From Telluribacter roseus (GTDB lineage: Bacteria > Bacteroidota > Bacteroidia > Cytophagales > Spirosomataceae), in NCBI RefSeq assembly GCF_017355915.2, contig NZ_JAFEUV020000011.1:62001-126000 (forward strand): a DNA stretch of 64,000 nucleotides. Direction: 5' to 3'. The notes under the pieces are model-generated. The model saw only the letters and a program-made list of their open reading frames with translations, ran no database searches and was not told where the DNA came from. This document shows positions 46,481 to 56,600 of this stretch, piece after piece (positions within the stretch are counted from its first letter, which is position 1; each line of letters opens with the position of its first letter). The position numbers and the translations under genes are program-made.

Positions 46481-47755
46481 ATGAAAACCATTTTTTGCTA
46501 TCTGTCGCTGCTGGTTGCGATCAGCCAGGTAAGCCTGGCCGGTACTGCCGAATCCATGTTTAGCGACACCACCCGCGCCTATGCGGTACCAACCCTGGTC
46601 AAGACGCCCAAAAATACCGTAGCTCTGTCGTGGACCGAGAAGGATCAGGCCGGTACTGTTCACTTCTATTGGGCCGAGTCCAGGGATCAGGGAAAGACCT
46701 TTGGTGACAAGAAGCTGATCTTCGCTTCGCAGGGACTGGGTAACTCACGCCTGATGCGTCCCAAACTGATGTTCCGGCCGGATGGCTCGGCCGTTGCCGT
46801 TTTTGCCCTGCCTGGGCCTATGGTTCCGGTGGCTCAGGCTTCTGCTTCTTCGCATGATGCCCACGCTTCGCATTCAGGCGGACACCAGCAGCACGCCGAT
46901 CATCAGCCCAAGAGCGAAAGCCGCGGTGGGCGCCCAACCGATCTTCAGATCGTATATAGTACTTCTAAGGATGGAAGTACCTGGACGGTACCTGTGCCCG
47001 TGCACCAGGACAAAACACCTAAAATCATACGCGGCTTCTTTGACGCTACAATACTGGGTAATGGCGAAATAGGAGTCGCCTACCTGAAAGATATACCCGG
47101 CAAGCCGCACGAGCGCGACCTGCGTTTTGTAAGCTCTACCGGAGGTAAATTCGGAGATGAAAAAGTACTGGACCCTTTCAGCTGCGACTGCTGCAACATA
47201 AGTCTGCTGGTAGATCAGAAGGGAGCGCTGCATGTGTACTACCGCGAAAACGAAGGCAACATTCGTGATATCGCCCACATGACTTCCACTGACCACGGAA
47301 AGTCATTTTCTAAATCAACTATACTGTCGGCGGATAACTGGCAGATCAACGGCTGTCCTCACTCAGGGCCTACCTCCAGCGCCGGTGGTGGCAACAACCT
47401 GGTAGCCTGGTTCTCGGGTGCAACAGACGCACCGGGTATTCGGGTAGTTGACCAGAAGGGCAATCGCCTTTTTGTACTGGATGATCCAACCGCCAAAAAC
47501 GCCTACCTGGTACCTACACCTACTTCATCAGTGCTGCTATGGGAGCAAAATCAGGATGCCGAACCCGTACCTGCTTCGGTGATTGCGTATCGCATCATCA
47601 AAACGGGTGAGCCGGTTAAGACCCAGTTTGTTTCCAAATCAATTAACGGTACCAACGCTACCGGACTGGTAAACAATGGTAAGCTGGTAGTGGCCTACGA
47701 AGTACGCAATACCAACAACAAGAACTCCATTCAGGTGGCACAGCTAGGGCTGTAA
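46481..47755 (+). CDS. Exported BNR/sialidase-like propeller protein with Cys and His metal-type motifs
   Basis: A 424-residue protein with a signal peptide (residues 1-20, ending VSLAG). Asp-box-like repeats (ESRDQGKTFGD, STSKDGSTWT, STDHGKSFSK) indicate a sialidase/BNR propeller, but the Arg triad and Asp/Glu of true sialidases are not evident. Two striking sites are DPFSCDCCN (CxCC) and NGCPHSGP, and there is a His-rich insertion with about seven His (from SSHDAHASHSGGHQQ). From memory, propellers with CxCC and GCP motifs recur beside copper or redox genes. It follows a TonB receptor, so handling of iron, copper or a metal chelate in the periplasm is plausible; this is inference. Confidence 0.75.
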   Translation: MKTIFCYLSLLVAISQVSLAGTAESMFSDTTRAYAVPTLVKTPKNTVALSWTEKDQAGTVHFYWAESRDQGKTFGDKKLIFASQGLGNSRLMRPKLMFRPDGSAVAVFALPGPMVPVAQASASSHDAHASHSGGHQQHADHQPKSESRGGRPTDLQIVYSTSKDGSTWTVPVPVHQDKTPKIIRGFFDATILGNGEIGVAYLKDIPGKPHERDLRFVSSTGGKFGDEKVLDPFSCDCCNISLLVDQKGALHVYYRENEGNIRDIAHMTSTDHGKSFSKSTILSADNWQINGCPHSGPTSSAGGGNNLVAWFSGATDAPGIRVVDQKGNRLFVLDDPTAKNAYLVPTPTSSVLLWEQNQDAEPVPASVIAYRIIKTGEPVKTQFVSKSINGTNATGLVNNGKLVVAYEVRNTNNKNSIQVAQLGL

Positions 47756-47776
47756 GGTACATCCTACATTTTCAAT

Positions 47777-47812
47777 AAGAGCGCTTCAGCCCGTAGGCTG
47801 AAGCGCTCTTTT
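47777..47812 (+). terminator. Rho-independent terminator
   Basis: AAGAGCGCTTCAGCC pairs with GGCTGAAGCGCTCTT around CGTA, followed by TT. Confidence 0.85.
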
Positions 47813-47993
47813 GTATGGAAAGTCAAGTAGTAATTAGGTCAAGGTCCTAAGAGCTACGGTTCTGTATCGTACTGACCTCTAAGTCACCTAGTCGGTGAGT
47901 AAACTACTCAGTCCACTACCAGTAAGTCAGCTACATCTCCTAGCTATCAGAAACAGGTGAAGGTTTAACTATACTACATATAGCCCTTATCAA

Positions 47994-48036
47994 AATAAGA
48001 GCCCCCGGATGCCTGTGCATCCGGGGGCTCTTATTT
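47994..48036 (-). terminator. Rho-independent terminator of the DedA-type gene
   Basis: AATAAGAGCCCCCGGATGC and its reverse complement flank CTGT, a 19-bp perfect stem ending in A/T runs on both sides. It lies 15 bp past the stop of the minus-strand gene. Confidence 0.88.
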
Positions 48037-48050
48037 AACAATGGTCAATA

Positions 48051-48722
48051 TTACTTGCTTATAGCGGTTTCGGCCGGTTGAAATTTGCTCTTGGCAAACT
48101 GCCAGATGATAGGTAGGATAGAAACAAAAATGATACCCAGAACCACTTTCTCAAAGTTGTCTCTTATAAACGGAATGCTTCCCAGGAAGTATCCAGCCAG
48201 CGTAAGTCCGATTACCCAAAGTAGCGCACCAACTACGTTATAAGTAAGGAAGATGCGGTAGTTCATTCTACCTACTCCACCTACGAAAGGTGCCAGGGTA
48301 CGTACGATCGGAACGAAACGGGCAATTACGATAGTGACAGCACCATACTTCTCATAAAAGCCCTGGGTTTTGTCGATGTGCTCTGGCTTCACGAAATTTT
48401 TGCCCAATATCTTTACCCTGAGCGCCTGCACTCCAAAATATTTACCAATCAGGTAGTTACAGGTATCGCCAAGAATGGCCGCAATCAGTAACAGAACTAT
48501 TATAGCCCATACATTGAGATCGTCGGGGTATTGGGCAGCCAGCATACCTGCTGCAAATAACAAAGAGTCACCTGGCAGAAATGGCATGAATACTACACCC
48601 GTTTCCACAAAAATGATCAGGAAGAGGATGACGTAGGTGAGGGTTCCGTAGTCCTGAATGATCTGTCCTAGATGCTTGTCCAGATGAAGGAAGAAATCCA
48701 ATGCTTGGCTAATAATTTCCAT
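48051..48722 (-). CDS. DedA-family (VTT domain) membrane protein
   Basis: A 223-residue integral membrane protein with the DedA features: FVETGVVFMPFLPGDSLLFAAG near the N-terminus, GDTCNYLIGKYFG, and FYEKYGAVTIVIARFVPIVR with the conserved acidic and basic residues needed for function, then RTLAPFVGGVGRMNYRIF. Family members act in lipid handling; recent work shows DedA proteins flip undecaprenyl phosphate or phospholipids and support proton-dependent membrane homeostasis. Single-gene unit with its own terminator. Confidence 0.9.
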   Translation of the reverse strand: MEIISQALDFFLHLDKHLGQIIQDYGTLTYVILFLIIFVETGVVFMPFLPGDSLLFAAGMLAAQYPDDLNVWAIIVLLLIAAILGDTCNYLIGKYFGVQALRVKILGKNFVKPEHIDKTQGFYEKYGAVTIVIARFVPIVRTLAPFVGGVGRMNYRIFLTYNVVGALLWVIGLTLAGYFLGSIPFIRDNFEKVVLGIIFVSILPIIWQFAKSKFQPAETAISK

Positions 48723-49564
48723 GATTTGTTAAAATTGGTGAAGACTTACTATGGTTAAAATTGATTACTTACAGATTAAAGTGTGTACAGCCACTGATAT
48801 AGATTCAGAAAACAAGACTTGATCCTTTGCCAAAATGCCACTGTCTCTGGCTGAAAGTTTTAACATACGTTTAATAGTATTAAAATATACGTTCACTAGT
48901 ACTACTTACAAATTGACGCAAGGTCACATTGGTAGGCAATTTACGACTTTTGCCTATAAACGCTTAGGTTTTTATGAATTACTACTTAAGCGGTATAGGT
49001 AGTAATCCTTTAGGTACTCAAGTTTAGGTACCAGTTATGCATCATTGTAAGCCTACGATCCAATACCTGAGTAGCTACCTGATTGACTACTACTGGTTTA
49101 TTATGGGAATTGCCAGGCGCCGGTGATGCACTAGGTTGCCTAAAAGTCATCCAGAAATAATACAATAGCAAAACCCTGCGAATTGTTTTCTAAGATCGTA
49201 TTATTTGTTAAAGTTGTTTGTAATGACCTTTTTTGCTATACCTGCCACTGTACATTTCTTGATGATGCTCAGAAATATCCTACTTCTGTAGGTCAGTTCG
49301 TAAGTACTGCCTATATACTTTATTCATTCCCTTTGATACTATTAAACCGTACCTCTACTATGTAGATGTGTTTATAATCATGTAAGTACATTATACTATT
49401 TGGATCAAGTTTACTAGTACAAGATTTGGAACGTTCTGGAGCATAATCCTAATTCATTGATACCTAGCCTGCCTTATGATTCTCTCTTCCCAAGTAGTAT
49501 ATCTGAGGGGTGTAGGTGCTTTTGTAGATAAAATCCCATTATACCTATGAAAGCTGCAATACCT
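48723..49564. other. Long non-coding region
   Basis: About 840 bases with no convincing gene. One 60-residue open frame at 49183-49365 lacks coding character. The stretch is rich in GTAC- and TAGTAC-type words also seen in other intergenic parts. It must hold promoters for the divergent DedA-type and propeller genes. Confidence 0.4.
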
Positions 49565-50482
49565 ATGAAAACTACAATCCTAACTGGAGTTTTTGCTGTC
49601 ACAGTTGGTCTGGCACTGGGCCAGGTCCAGAAGGATGTAGAAAGTACCCTTGAAGTTCTGGATGTAAAGTCGGGGAAGCGCACGGTGGTCTTGAAGGAGC
49701 CACGCCATTTCGAAGCGCCTAACTGGTCTAGGGACGGAAAGTTCTTTATAATCAATGCCGACGGGAAACTTGAAAAAGTTACGACTAAGGGGCAAAAGCA
49801 GGGAATCATACCTACCGGCATTGCTGATCGGCTCAATAATGATCATGGGCTTACCTTTGACGGAAAAATGCTCATCGTGAGCCATAATGATCCACAAGTG
49901 ACGAAGGGCGCCAAGTCGCGGATCTATACCTTACCGGCTGAGGGAGGTACCCCCAAGCTCATTACCGAAAAAGCACCTTCTTACTGGCACGGCGTGTCGC
50001 CCGATGGTAAAACACTGGTGTACTGTGCCGAGCGAGACGGGGCCTGGGATGTATACAGCATAAGTGCGAATGGTGGAGAAGAAAAAAGACTTACTGATGC
50101 TCCTGGTCTGGATGATGGACCTGAATATTCGTACGATGGACAGTGGATCTATTTTAACTCCAACCGAAGCGGCCGAATGCACCTGTACCGGATGCGTCCC
50201 GACGGCAGTCAGCAGGAACAACTGACAAACGACTCCTTTGACAACTGGTTTGGGCACCCTTCACCTGATGGAAAATGGCTGGCCTACATCAGCTACCTGG
50301 AAGATCAGAAGGGACAGCACCCGTTTGGGAAGGATGTAAAGCTACGGCTGATGAATCTGGAAACGCGCCAGATCAAGGATCTTACCGATGTATTCTTTGG
50401 TGGACAGGGAACCATCAATGTACCCAGCTGGTCGCCTGATGGCCGTCAGATTGCTTTTGTAACCTATCGGATGCTTAAGTAA
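49565..50482 (+). CDS. Exported PD40/TolB-like propeller protein
   Basis: I start at the ATG at 49565 (MKTTILTGVFAVTVGLALG, a clean signal peptide); an in-frame ATG 18 bases upstream sits in a duplicated ATACCTATGAAA. The 305-residue product has five to six PD40 repeats (APNWSRDGKFFI, WHGVSPDGKTLVY, GPEYSYDGQWIYFNSNR, GHPSPDGKWLAY, VPSWSPDGRQIAF), a beta-propeller as in the C-terminal part of TolB. There is no peptidase or other catalytic domain. Similar proteins bind partners or sugars in the periplasm; the role here is unknown. Confidence 0.8.
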   Translation: MKTTILTGVFAVTVGLALGQVQKDVESTLEVLDVKSGKRTVVLKEPRHFEAPNWSRDGKFFIINADGKLEKVTTKGQKQGIIPTGIADRLNNDHGLTFDGKMLIVSHNDPQVTKGAKSRIYTLPAEGGTPKLITEKAPSYWHGVSPDGKTLVYCAERDGAWDVYSISANGGEEKRLTDAPGLDDGPEYSYDGQWIYFNSNRSGRMHLYRMRPDGSQQEQLTNDSFDNWFGHPSPDGKWLAYISYLEDQKGQHPFGKDVKLRLMNLETRQIKDLTDVFFGGQGTINVPSWSPDGRQIAFVTYRMLK

Positions 50483-50800
50483 TCGCTTAACAGAGGAGTT
50501 AATAGGTAGTAAGTAATATGTGTAACCAGGAGTTATAGCAACTTTGGGCTGGTAAATAGGTAGTTAAGTAGCAGAAGATATAAGCTCATAAAGTAGATCT
50601 AAGGTGATAAAATAGAATCATTCGTGGCAAAATAGACGAGCAATTGTTTATTTTGCCATTCTATTTACATTGATATGGCAGGCTTTAAAGCTTGTGCAGG
50701 TGTAATATAACTCTCCTCGAACTGATTAAGAATAGCAGAAATCAATGATCTGGCCCAAGTTACTTGTGGTACAGAGGGGACTATTTTATCTAAGATTACC
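50483..50800. other. Non-coding region before the multi-PAS kinase
   Basis: About 318 bases, AT-rich, no open frame of note. It contains a short inverted segment where AAAATAGAATCATTCGTGGC is loosely mirrored by GCAAAATAGACGAGC; nothing firmly assignable. Confidence 0.35.
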
Positions 50801-53455
50801 ATGTTAGTTGCTTCTAACAAAATACAGGATTTTTATAATCAACTCATTGAAGGCTCTTCGGATGGGTTACTAGTCTGTACCCGCAAAGAAAGGGGCGGAG
50901 AGGCCGAATTTGAGATTTGTGCTGTCAATCAACAGGCGCGTACCCTACTTACCTGGCCCACCCAGGTCATGACACCGGTACCCATTGAGCAGGTTGTATC
51001 GGCTTCCTGCCTCAGGGAGACTCTGGCTGATGCACATCTTTCGAGGACCCGAAAGTCGGGTGTTCTGGAGCAATCATTTACGAATCACAGCAAGAGCTGG
51101 CTTAATTACGAAGTAAACCCCTACGGGGAAGCTTTGGTGGTACGTCTGGATAAGTGCTCTTCCACCGAATCCAGAGAAGCGCAGATCACCCAGGCCATCG
51201 GCCAGCATATTCAGGAAACCAACCTTACCTGTATTATCATATTCGAAGCGGTAAGGAATGAAGCCGGAAAGATCGACAATCTCCGTCTGACTTATCAGAA
51301 TGAAGCCGCTAAAAATAACAGGGCTTTGGGCGTAGTCCCTCAGGTGGATTGGCTCGTAACAGACTGGTACCCTAACACCAAAACAACCGGCCATTTTAGC
51401 AAGTACGTTGAAGTGATCGAAACCGGTGTACCCTATGCTGCTGAACAGTACTATCCGGCCTATGATCAAAGTTTTCATGTAGCGGTGTCGAAGTGCGGTG
51501 ATGGGATCATTATGAGCTACTACAGCATCACCGAAAAGCAAAAGGCAATCCGGCAGACGCAGCAGCAGGCCCAGTTGCTGCAGCAGATCATGAACAGCAG
51601 CCATGACTTTATCATGCTATGGGAGCCGGTCAGAGGGGCAGATGGGCAGGTGGTTGACTTCAAAGCGGTACAGTACAATCAGGCTGTGGTCAACGCTGGT
51701 TTATTTTCGGCCGACGATTTTAATAAATATACCCTCACTCAGCTGTCACCAGAGTCCAGGCATTTTATACCGTTGTACTCCCAGGTACTGGAAACGGGAG
51801 AACCCTTCCGGCTGGAGCAGCCTTTCCGAAAAGGGGAGCTTAACCTCTGGTTCGACCTGTCCGTGACCCGGCTCAACGATGGCGCCCTTTCCATATTCAA
51901 AGATATCACCGAACGCAAGCGGGCAACCCTTCGTATCCAGTCGCACAACAGTCTGCTGGAAAATGTCCTGAACAGTTCGGAGAATGCCATACTGGTGGCA
52001 GAGTCTATGCGGGATCAGGCAGGTGTGATCGTAGATTTTATGATTACAAAAGCCAATAAAACAGCCCAGAAGTACCTGGAACAAATGTTCGGTTGTGATG
52101 TAGTGGGCTCTTCGTTTATGAATCTGAGTCAGGGAAAGCTTGAGTTGTTTATGGATTTTGTAGAGGTGGCCGAATCAGGCAAACCGATTGTATACGAACA
52201 GCGGTATTATCCGCAAATTGATAAATGGTTTAAGGTATCAGCGCATCGTCTCGAAAACGGCATCGTAATCAATTACGTGGATGTAACGGCCATCCACACC
52301 TCACTGGTCAATGCCCAAAGCCAGACCGAACTTGTACAGGGAGTACTGGACGGGTCTATCAATGGGATATTTGCCATGGAACCGATCCGGGATGCAAGAG
52401 GCCAGGTAGAGGACTTCCGGGTACTACTTGCCAATGCCGGAGCGTCGCGTATTATAGGCTTACCCTGCGATAGGCTGGCCGGAAGCTCCCTGATTTCTCT
52501 CTTTCCGGATATTGCAGAGACGGGTTTCTTTGATATCTATCATAATGCTGTGCTTAATGACAGTCCCTTCCGGTCCGAACTGGCCTTTCCGGGCGCTGAT
52601 GGTAAACAGTTCTGGTATGATGTGTCACTGACTCTGGTGAATCATAACATGGTCATTCTTTCCTTTGTCAATATTACGGATCGGGTACAGTTGCGTCAGC
52701 GTCAGGAGAAATTGCTGGAAGAACTCCGCCACTCAAACCTGTACCTCGAACAGTTTGCCTACGTAGCCTCCCATGACCTGCAGGAGCCAGCCCGTAAAAT
52801 CCAATCGTTTGGGGATATCCTGGAACGCCAGTACGGGTCACTACTGCCAAAGCAGGGGGTAGATATCATCAACCGGATGCGTTCGGCGGGTAGTCGTATG
52901 CAGGATCTGATAGAGGGACTGCTCTCGTATTCGCGCTATTCGTCCCAGAAAGAAGCGCATAAAACCGTAGTACTTGATCAGGTCATCAATAACGTTATGC
53001 AGGATCTGGAAGGAGTCATCGAACAGAAAGGGGCAATTGTACATATCAGTAAACTACCCGTTGTGACTGGTAGTGCTGTACAACTCAGACAGCTGTTTCA
53101 GAATCTGTTAAGTAATGCCTTGAAGTTCTGTAAGGATGATACCCTACCAGAAATATCCATTGAAGCCGGACCGGCGACCGAAGAAGAAATCAACGCTACC
53201 GTGAAATGCATGGACAGAAGATGGTATGCCATCCGTGTCAAAGACAACGGCATTGGCTTTGATGATACCTACCGCGACCGGGTGTTTGAGCTATTTGTCC
53301 GGCTACACGGCAGGAGCCAGTTTGTGGGTAGCGGATTAGGATTGGCCATCAGCAAAAAGGTAGCTGAGCTGCACGGGGGCGGTATTACCGTGAAGAGCTC
53401 CATTGGTCAGGGAGCTACCTTTATTGTGGTACTACCCAGTCAGGAGAAGGCTTAG
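50801..53455 (+). CDS. Multi-PAS sensor histidine kinase
   Basis: An 884-residue soluble kinase. Four PAS-like units can be followed by a repeated pattern (INQLIEGSSDGLLV; LLQQIMNSSHDFIMLWEPV; LLENVLNSSENAILVAESM; LVQGVLDGSINGIFAMEPI), each ending in a conserved strand such as DGALSIFKDITERKRA. HisKA follows with the phospho-accepting His in FAYVASHDLQEPARKI, then an ATPase with VKDNGIGFDDTYRDRVF and GSGLGLAIS. No membrane segments, so it senses a cytoplasmic cue. No response regulator is attached; the next gene is a hybrid regulator with its own kinase. Confidence 0.9.
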   Translation: MLVASNKIQDFYNQLIEGSSDGLLVCTRKERGGEAEFEICAVNQQARTLLTWPTQVMTPVPIEQVVSASCLRETLADAHLSRTRKSGVLEQSFTNHSKSWLNYEVNPYGEALVVRLDKCSSTESREAQITQAIGQHIQETNLTCIIIFEAVRNEAGKIDNLRLTYQNEAAKNNRALGVVPQVDWLVTDWYPNTKTTGHFSKYVEVIETGVPYAAEQYYPAYDQSFHVAVSKCGDGIIMSYYSITEKQKAIRQTQQQAQLLQQIMNSSHDFIMLWEPVRGADGQVVDFKAVQYNQAVVNAGLFSADDFNKYTLTQLSPESRHFIPLYSQVLETGEPFRLEQPFRKGELNLWFDLSVTRLNDGALSIFKDITERKRATLRIQSHNSLLENVLNSSENAILVAESMRDQAGVIVDFMITKANKTAQKYLEQMFGCDVVGSSFMNLSQGKLELFMDFVEVAESGKPIVYEQRYYPQIDKWFKVSAHRLENGIVINYVDVTAIHTSLVNAQSQTELVQGVLDGSINGIFAMEPIRDARGQVEDFRVLLANAGASRIIGLPCDRLAGSSLISLFPDIAETGFFDIYHNAVLNDSPFRSELAFPGADGKQFWYDVSLTLVNHNMVILSFVNITDRVQLRQRQEKLLEELRHSNLYLEQFAYVASHDLQEPARKIQSFGDILERQYGSLLPKQGVDIINRMRSAGSRMQDLIEGLLSYSRYSSQKEAHKTVVLDQVINNVMQDLEGVIEQKGAIVHISKLPVVTGSAVQLRQLFQNLLSNALKFCKDDTLPEISIEAGPATEEEINATVKCMDRRWYAIRVKDNGIGFDDTYRDRVFELFVRLHGRSQFVGSGLGLAISKKVAELHGGGITVKSSIGQGATFIVVLPSQEKA

Positions 53456-53627
53456 ATCAATTAATTTAATATTGCACTAGCTCTGTGTTCTGCACATGGA
53501 TATCCATCCGGCAGAGGCAGAGCTTTTTTTTGAACCTACCTGTACTACTCATGATCAAAACTTGGATCGGTAGGGAATCAGACTTTCTGTCTTTTTTGTA
53601 TGATTGTAGCCTATAATAGGTCACCCT

Positions 53628-56600
53628 ATGCGCTGTTTTGAGGTCCCGGTACACATTCACCTACTAAAACTTTTACTATTTGTCGTGCTGTTCGGACCTA
53701 CTTTGGCGTCTGCTCAGCCCCACAAACCCGACCCCTTTCAGGGCCTGCCCTTTATTCAGAACTACAGCCCTCGCAACTACCTTCACCTGGTACCATCATA
53801 TGAGCACACCGCTATCCTGCAGGACGCTCATGGGGCCATGCTGATAGGAAGCCACGGTGGTATACTCAGGTACAATGGTACTACCTGGCAATTAATCAAA
53901 ATGCCCGGTCAGAGTCTGGTTTGGGGTCTTTCGATTGATCGTTCCGGCCGCGTGTACGTAAGTGCTACGGATAACCTCGGGTACCTGGAAACCGATGCTA
54001 CCGGCCAGACCCGCTTTGTATCGTTGCTCGCGCATCTACCCAAAGGGGTAGGTCCCGTAGGTGAAGTGTGGAACGCAGTAGTTACTCCCGAAGGCGTGTA
54101 CTACAAGTCCAACAAGTACCTGATGCGCTGGCACCAGAATGGTTTTAGGGTCTGGAAGGCCGAAACCGCGTACGGAGCCATTCAGTGGCTGGACCACAAG
54201 CTGGTCGTGCAGGTGTATCAGAGGGGGCTTTATGTCATAGAGAACGATGAGTTGAAGCCGTACAGCCTTGACGAGCAACTGGCTCAGAATCGGATTACAT
54301 TCCTGCTCCCTTTGCGTAGCCAAAACTGGCTGATAGGTATGGCCACCGGAGGATTATTCTATTTTAATGGCCAGCAGGTTAAGCCGGTCCCAAGTCAATT
54401 GCAGGAGTACCTGGTTAATAACATTGCTTTCCACGCCGTTCTACTACCCAATGGCAATATTGCCCTGGCCACCTTGAAGGGAGGAATCGTCCTCATAGAC
54501 CAGGAGGCACGAGTCCAGTCCATCATTACCAAAGAAAGCAGACTACCTACCAATACCGTTTACTACCTGGCACCGGACAGCCAGGGCGGCTTGTGGGTCA
54601 GTATGGAAAAAGGAATCAGCCGGATCAGGCTGGGCTCGGGCCTGACCCTCTTCAATGAGCAGAATGGTATACATCGGGAGGGATACGCAATGGCTACCCA
54701 CCAGGGACAGGTATACGTAGGTACTACCGATGGCTTATTTATACTTGAAGCTAAAAAGCCGCTGGAAACCTCGGCGCATTTTCGGAGGGTACCTGGCTTT
54801 AACGGCAGTGTCTGGAGTCTCAGATCTATGGGTACATCCTTACTCATAGCTAGTGATGAGGGACTTGGTGAGTTACATAACGGAAAGGTAGTCCCCCTTC
54901 CTGCAACGGGTAGTCCGTGGGAAAACTACAGCCGTGATGTACAACCCAGTACCCTGGATACCTCCGTTTTTTTCAAAGCCTCCATGGGATTGTATGCATT
55001 CAGAAAGCGAGGGCAGTCGTGGAAGCAACTAGGCAAGGTGCAGGGGGTAGAGGGGGACGTTTCACAATTGGTAGAATCACCTACCGGTGATCTGTGGCTG
55101 GTTGAAAACCGGGGCGTGGTACGGGTGCAGTTCCCTAAGAAGGAGCGAGGCACCTTGCCGGATGATTTTGTCAGACATACTACCATCGAGCGGTTTGGTG
55201 CAGATAAGGGCCTACCGGCCGGAAAGGTCAGGCTGTACATCGTAAAACAGGATGTGCTGGCTCAGGTGGGAGAGCCTGACTTCAGGCTCTACAAATGGAA
55301 TGGAACCTTGGGTAAATTTGAAGTACTCGAAAACTTCGGCAGCCCGTTTGGCCTTTCTTCCTACTTGGTACATCCTGCGCAGGAAAAGAGTAGTGACAAG
55401 GATCTGTGGCTGTGGGCTAAGTATCCGGGTGAGCGGAGCTGGCAGCTCATGCAGGTACTCAGGAAGCCGCAAGGAGGATACAGGGTAAATCAGATGGATA
55501 TTAGTGGCGGTACCGAGCCGCTGAAGCACTTCCTGTTCCGGGACAATGATAACGCACTATGGTTCACTGGCGTGGACGGGCTGGTACGGTATGCTTACAG
55601 GGAGGAAAAGCAGAAAGTGGGCTCCTACCGTACCCTACTGCAGAGAGTAATACTACCGTCAGATTCGGTGGTATACCCAACTGCTTCTGAGGTAAAATTG
55701 CCGTACGAGCACAATTCACTCCGATTCGAGTTTGCTGCTCCCAGCTTCAATGGCACGGGCGAGAACCGATTCCAGTACCGGCTGGATGGGTACGATCAGG
55801 GCTGGTCGGCCTGGAGTCCAGACTACTTCAAAGACTACACCCGTATTCCCGAGGGTACCTATACCTTCCGCGTACGGGCTCGCAATGCGCAGGGGCAGGT
55901 TGGCGATGAGGCCGTCTATACCTTTACCATTCGTCCTCCCTGGTATCGTACCCTCCTGATGTACATCCTGTACCTGGCAGGTAGTGTTGGGCTGGTTTGG
56001 GGATTGCTGCGGTGGAGGTCGTCCAGGATCGAAGCCGAAAAAGCCCAGCTGGAACGGGTGGTACAGCTGCGTACCCGTGAGGTAGCTGATAAGAATACTC
56101 TTCTGAGCCATCAAACTCAGGAACTAGCCCGACAGGCCGAAAAACTCAGGGAGCTGGATCAGGTCAAAACCCGCTTCTATGCCAATATTTCCCATGAGTT
56201 CCGGACGCCGCTCACACTCATCCTGAACAACCTGCTCGACAAGCTTTCGGGTGCACAGCTAAGTACTTCCCAGGAACACGTATCGGTGGGGGTACATGAG
56301 CTGAACGTCATGTCGCGCAATGCCCGGAGGCTGTTGCAACTGATCAATCAGTTGCTCGATTTGTCCAAACTGGAGTCGGGGCACATGGTACTACACCGGC
56401 AGGATGTTGACCTGCGGCAGGTACTGAGCGTAGTATACGCTTCGTTTACTTCACTGGCAGAGTACCAGCGGGTGCACTTTGAGCTACAACTGCCGGATGA
56501 ACCCGTACTGTGTCAGCAGGATGAGGACAAGCTGGAAAAGATACTGTACAATCTGCTTTCCAATGCGTTCAAGTTTACTCCAGCGGAGGGGAAGGTGCTA

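Noticed and set aside
46481-47755. True exo-alpha-sialidase
   Set aside because: Asp-box-like repeats are present, but the catalytic Arg triad, Tyr/Glu pair and FRIP motif are not evident.
49183-49365. 60-residue open frame in the gap before the propeller gene
   Set aside because: No ribosome-site context, no protein-like pattern and flanked by similarly open random frames in AT-rich DNA.
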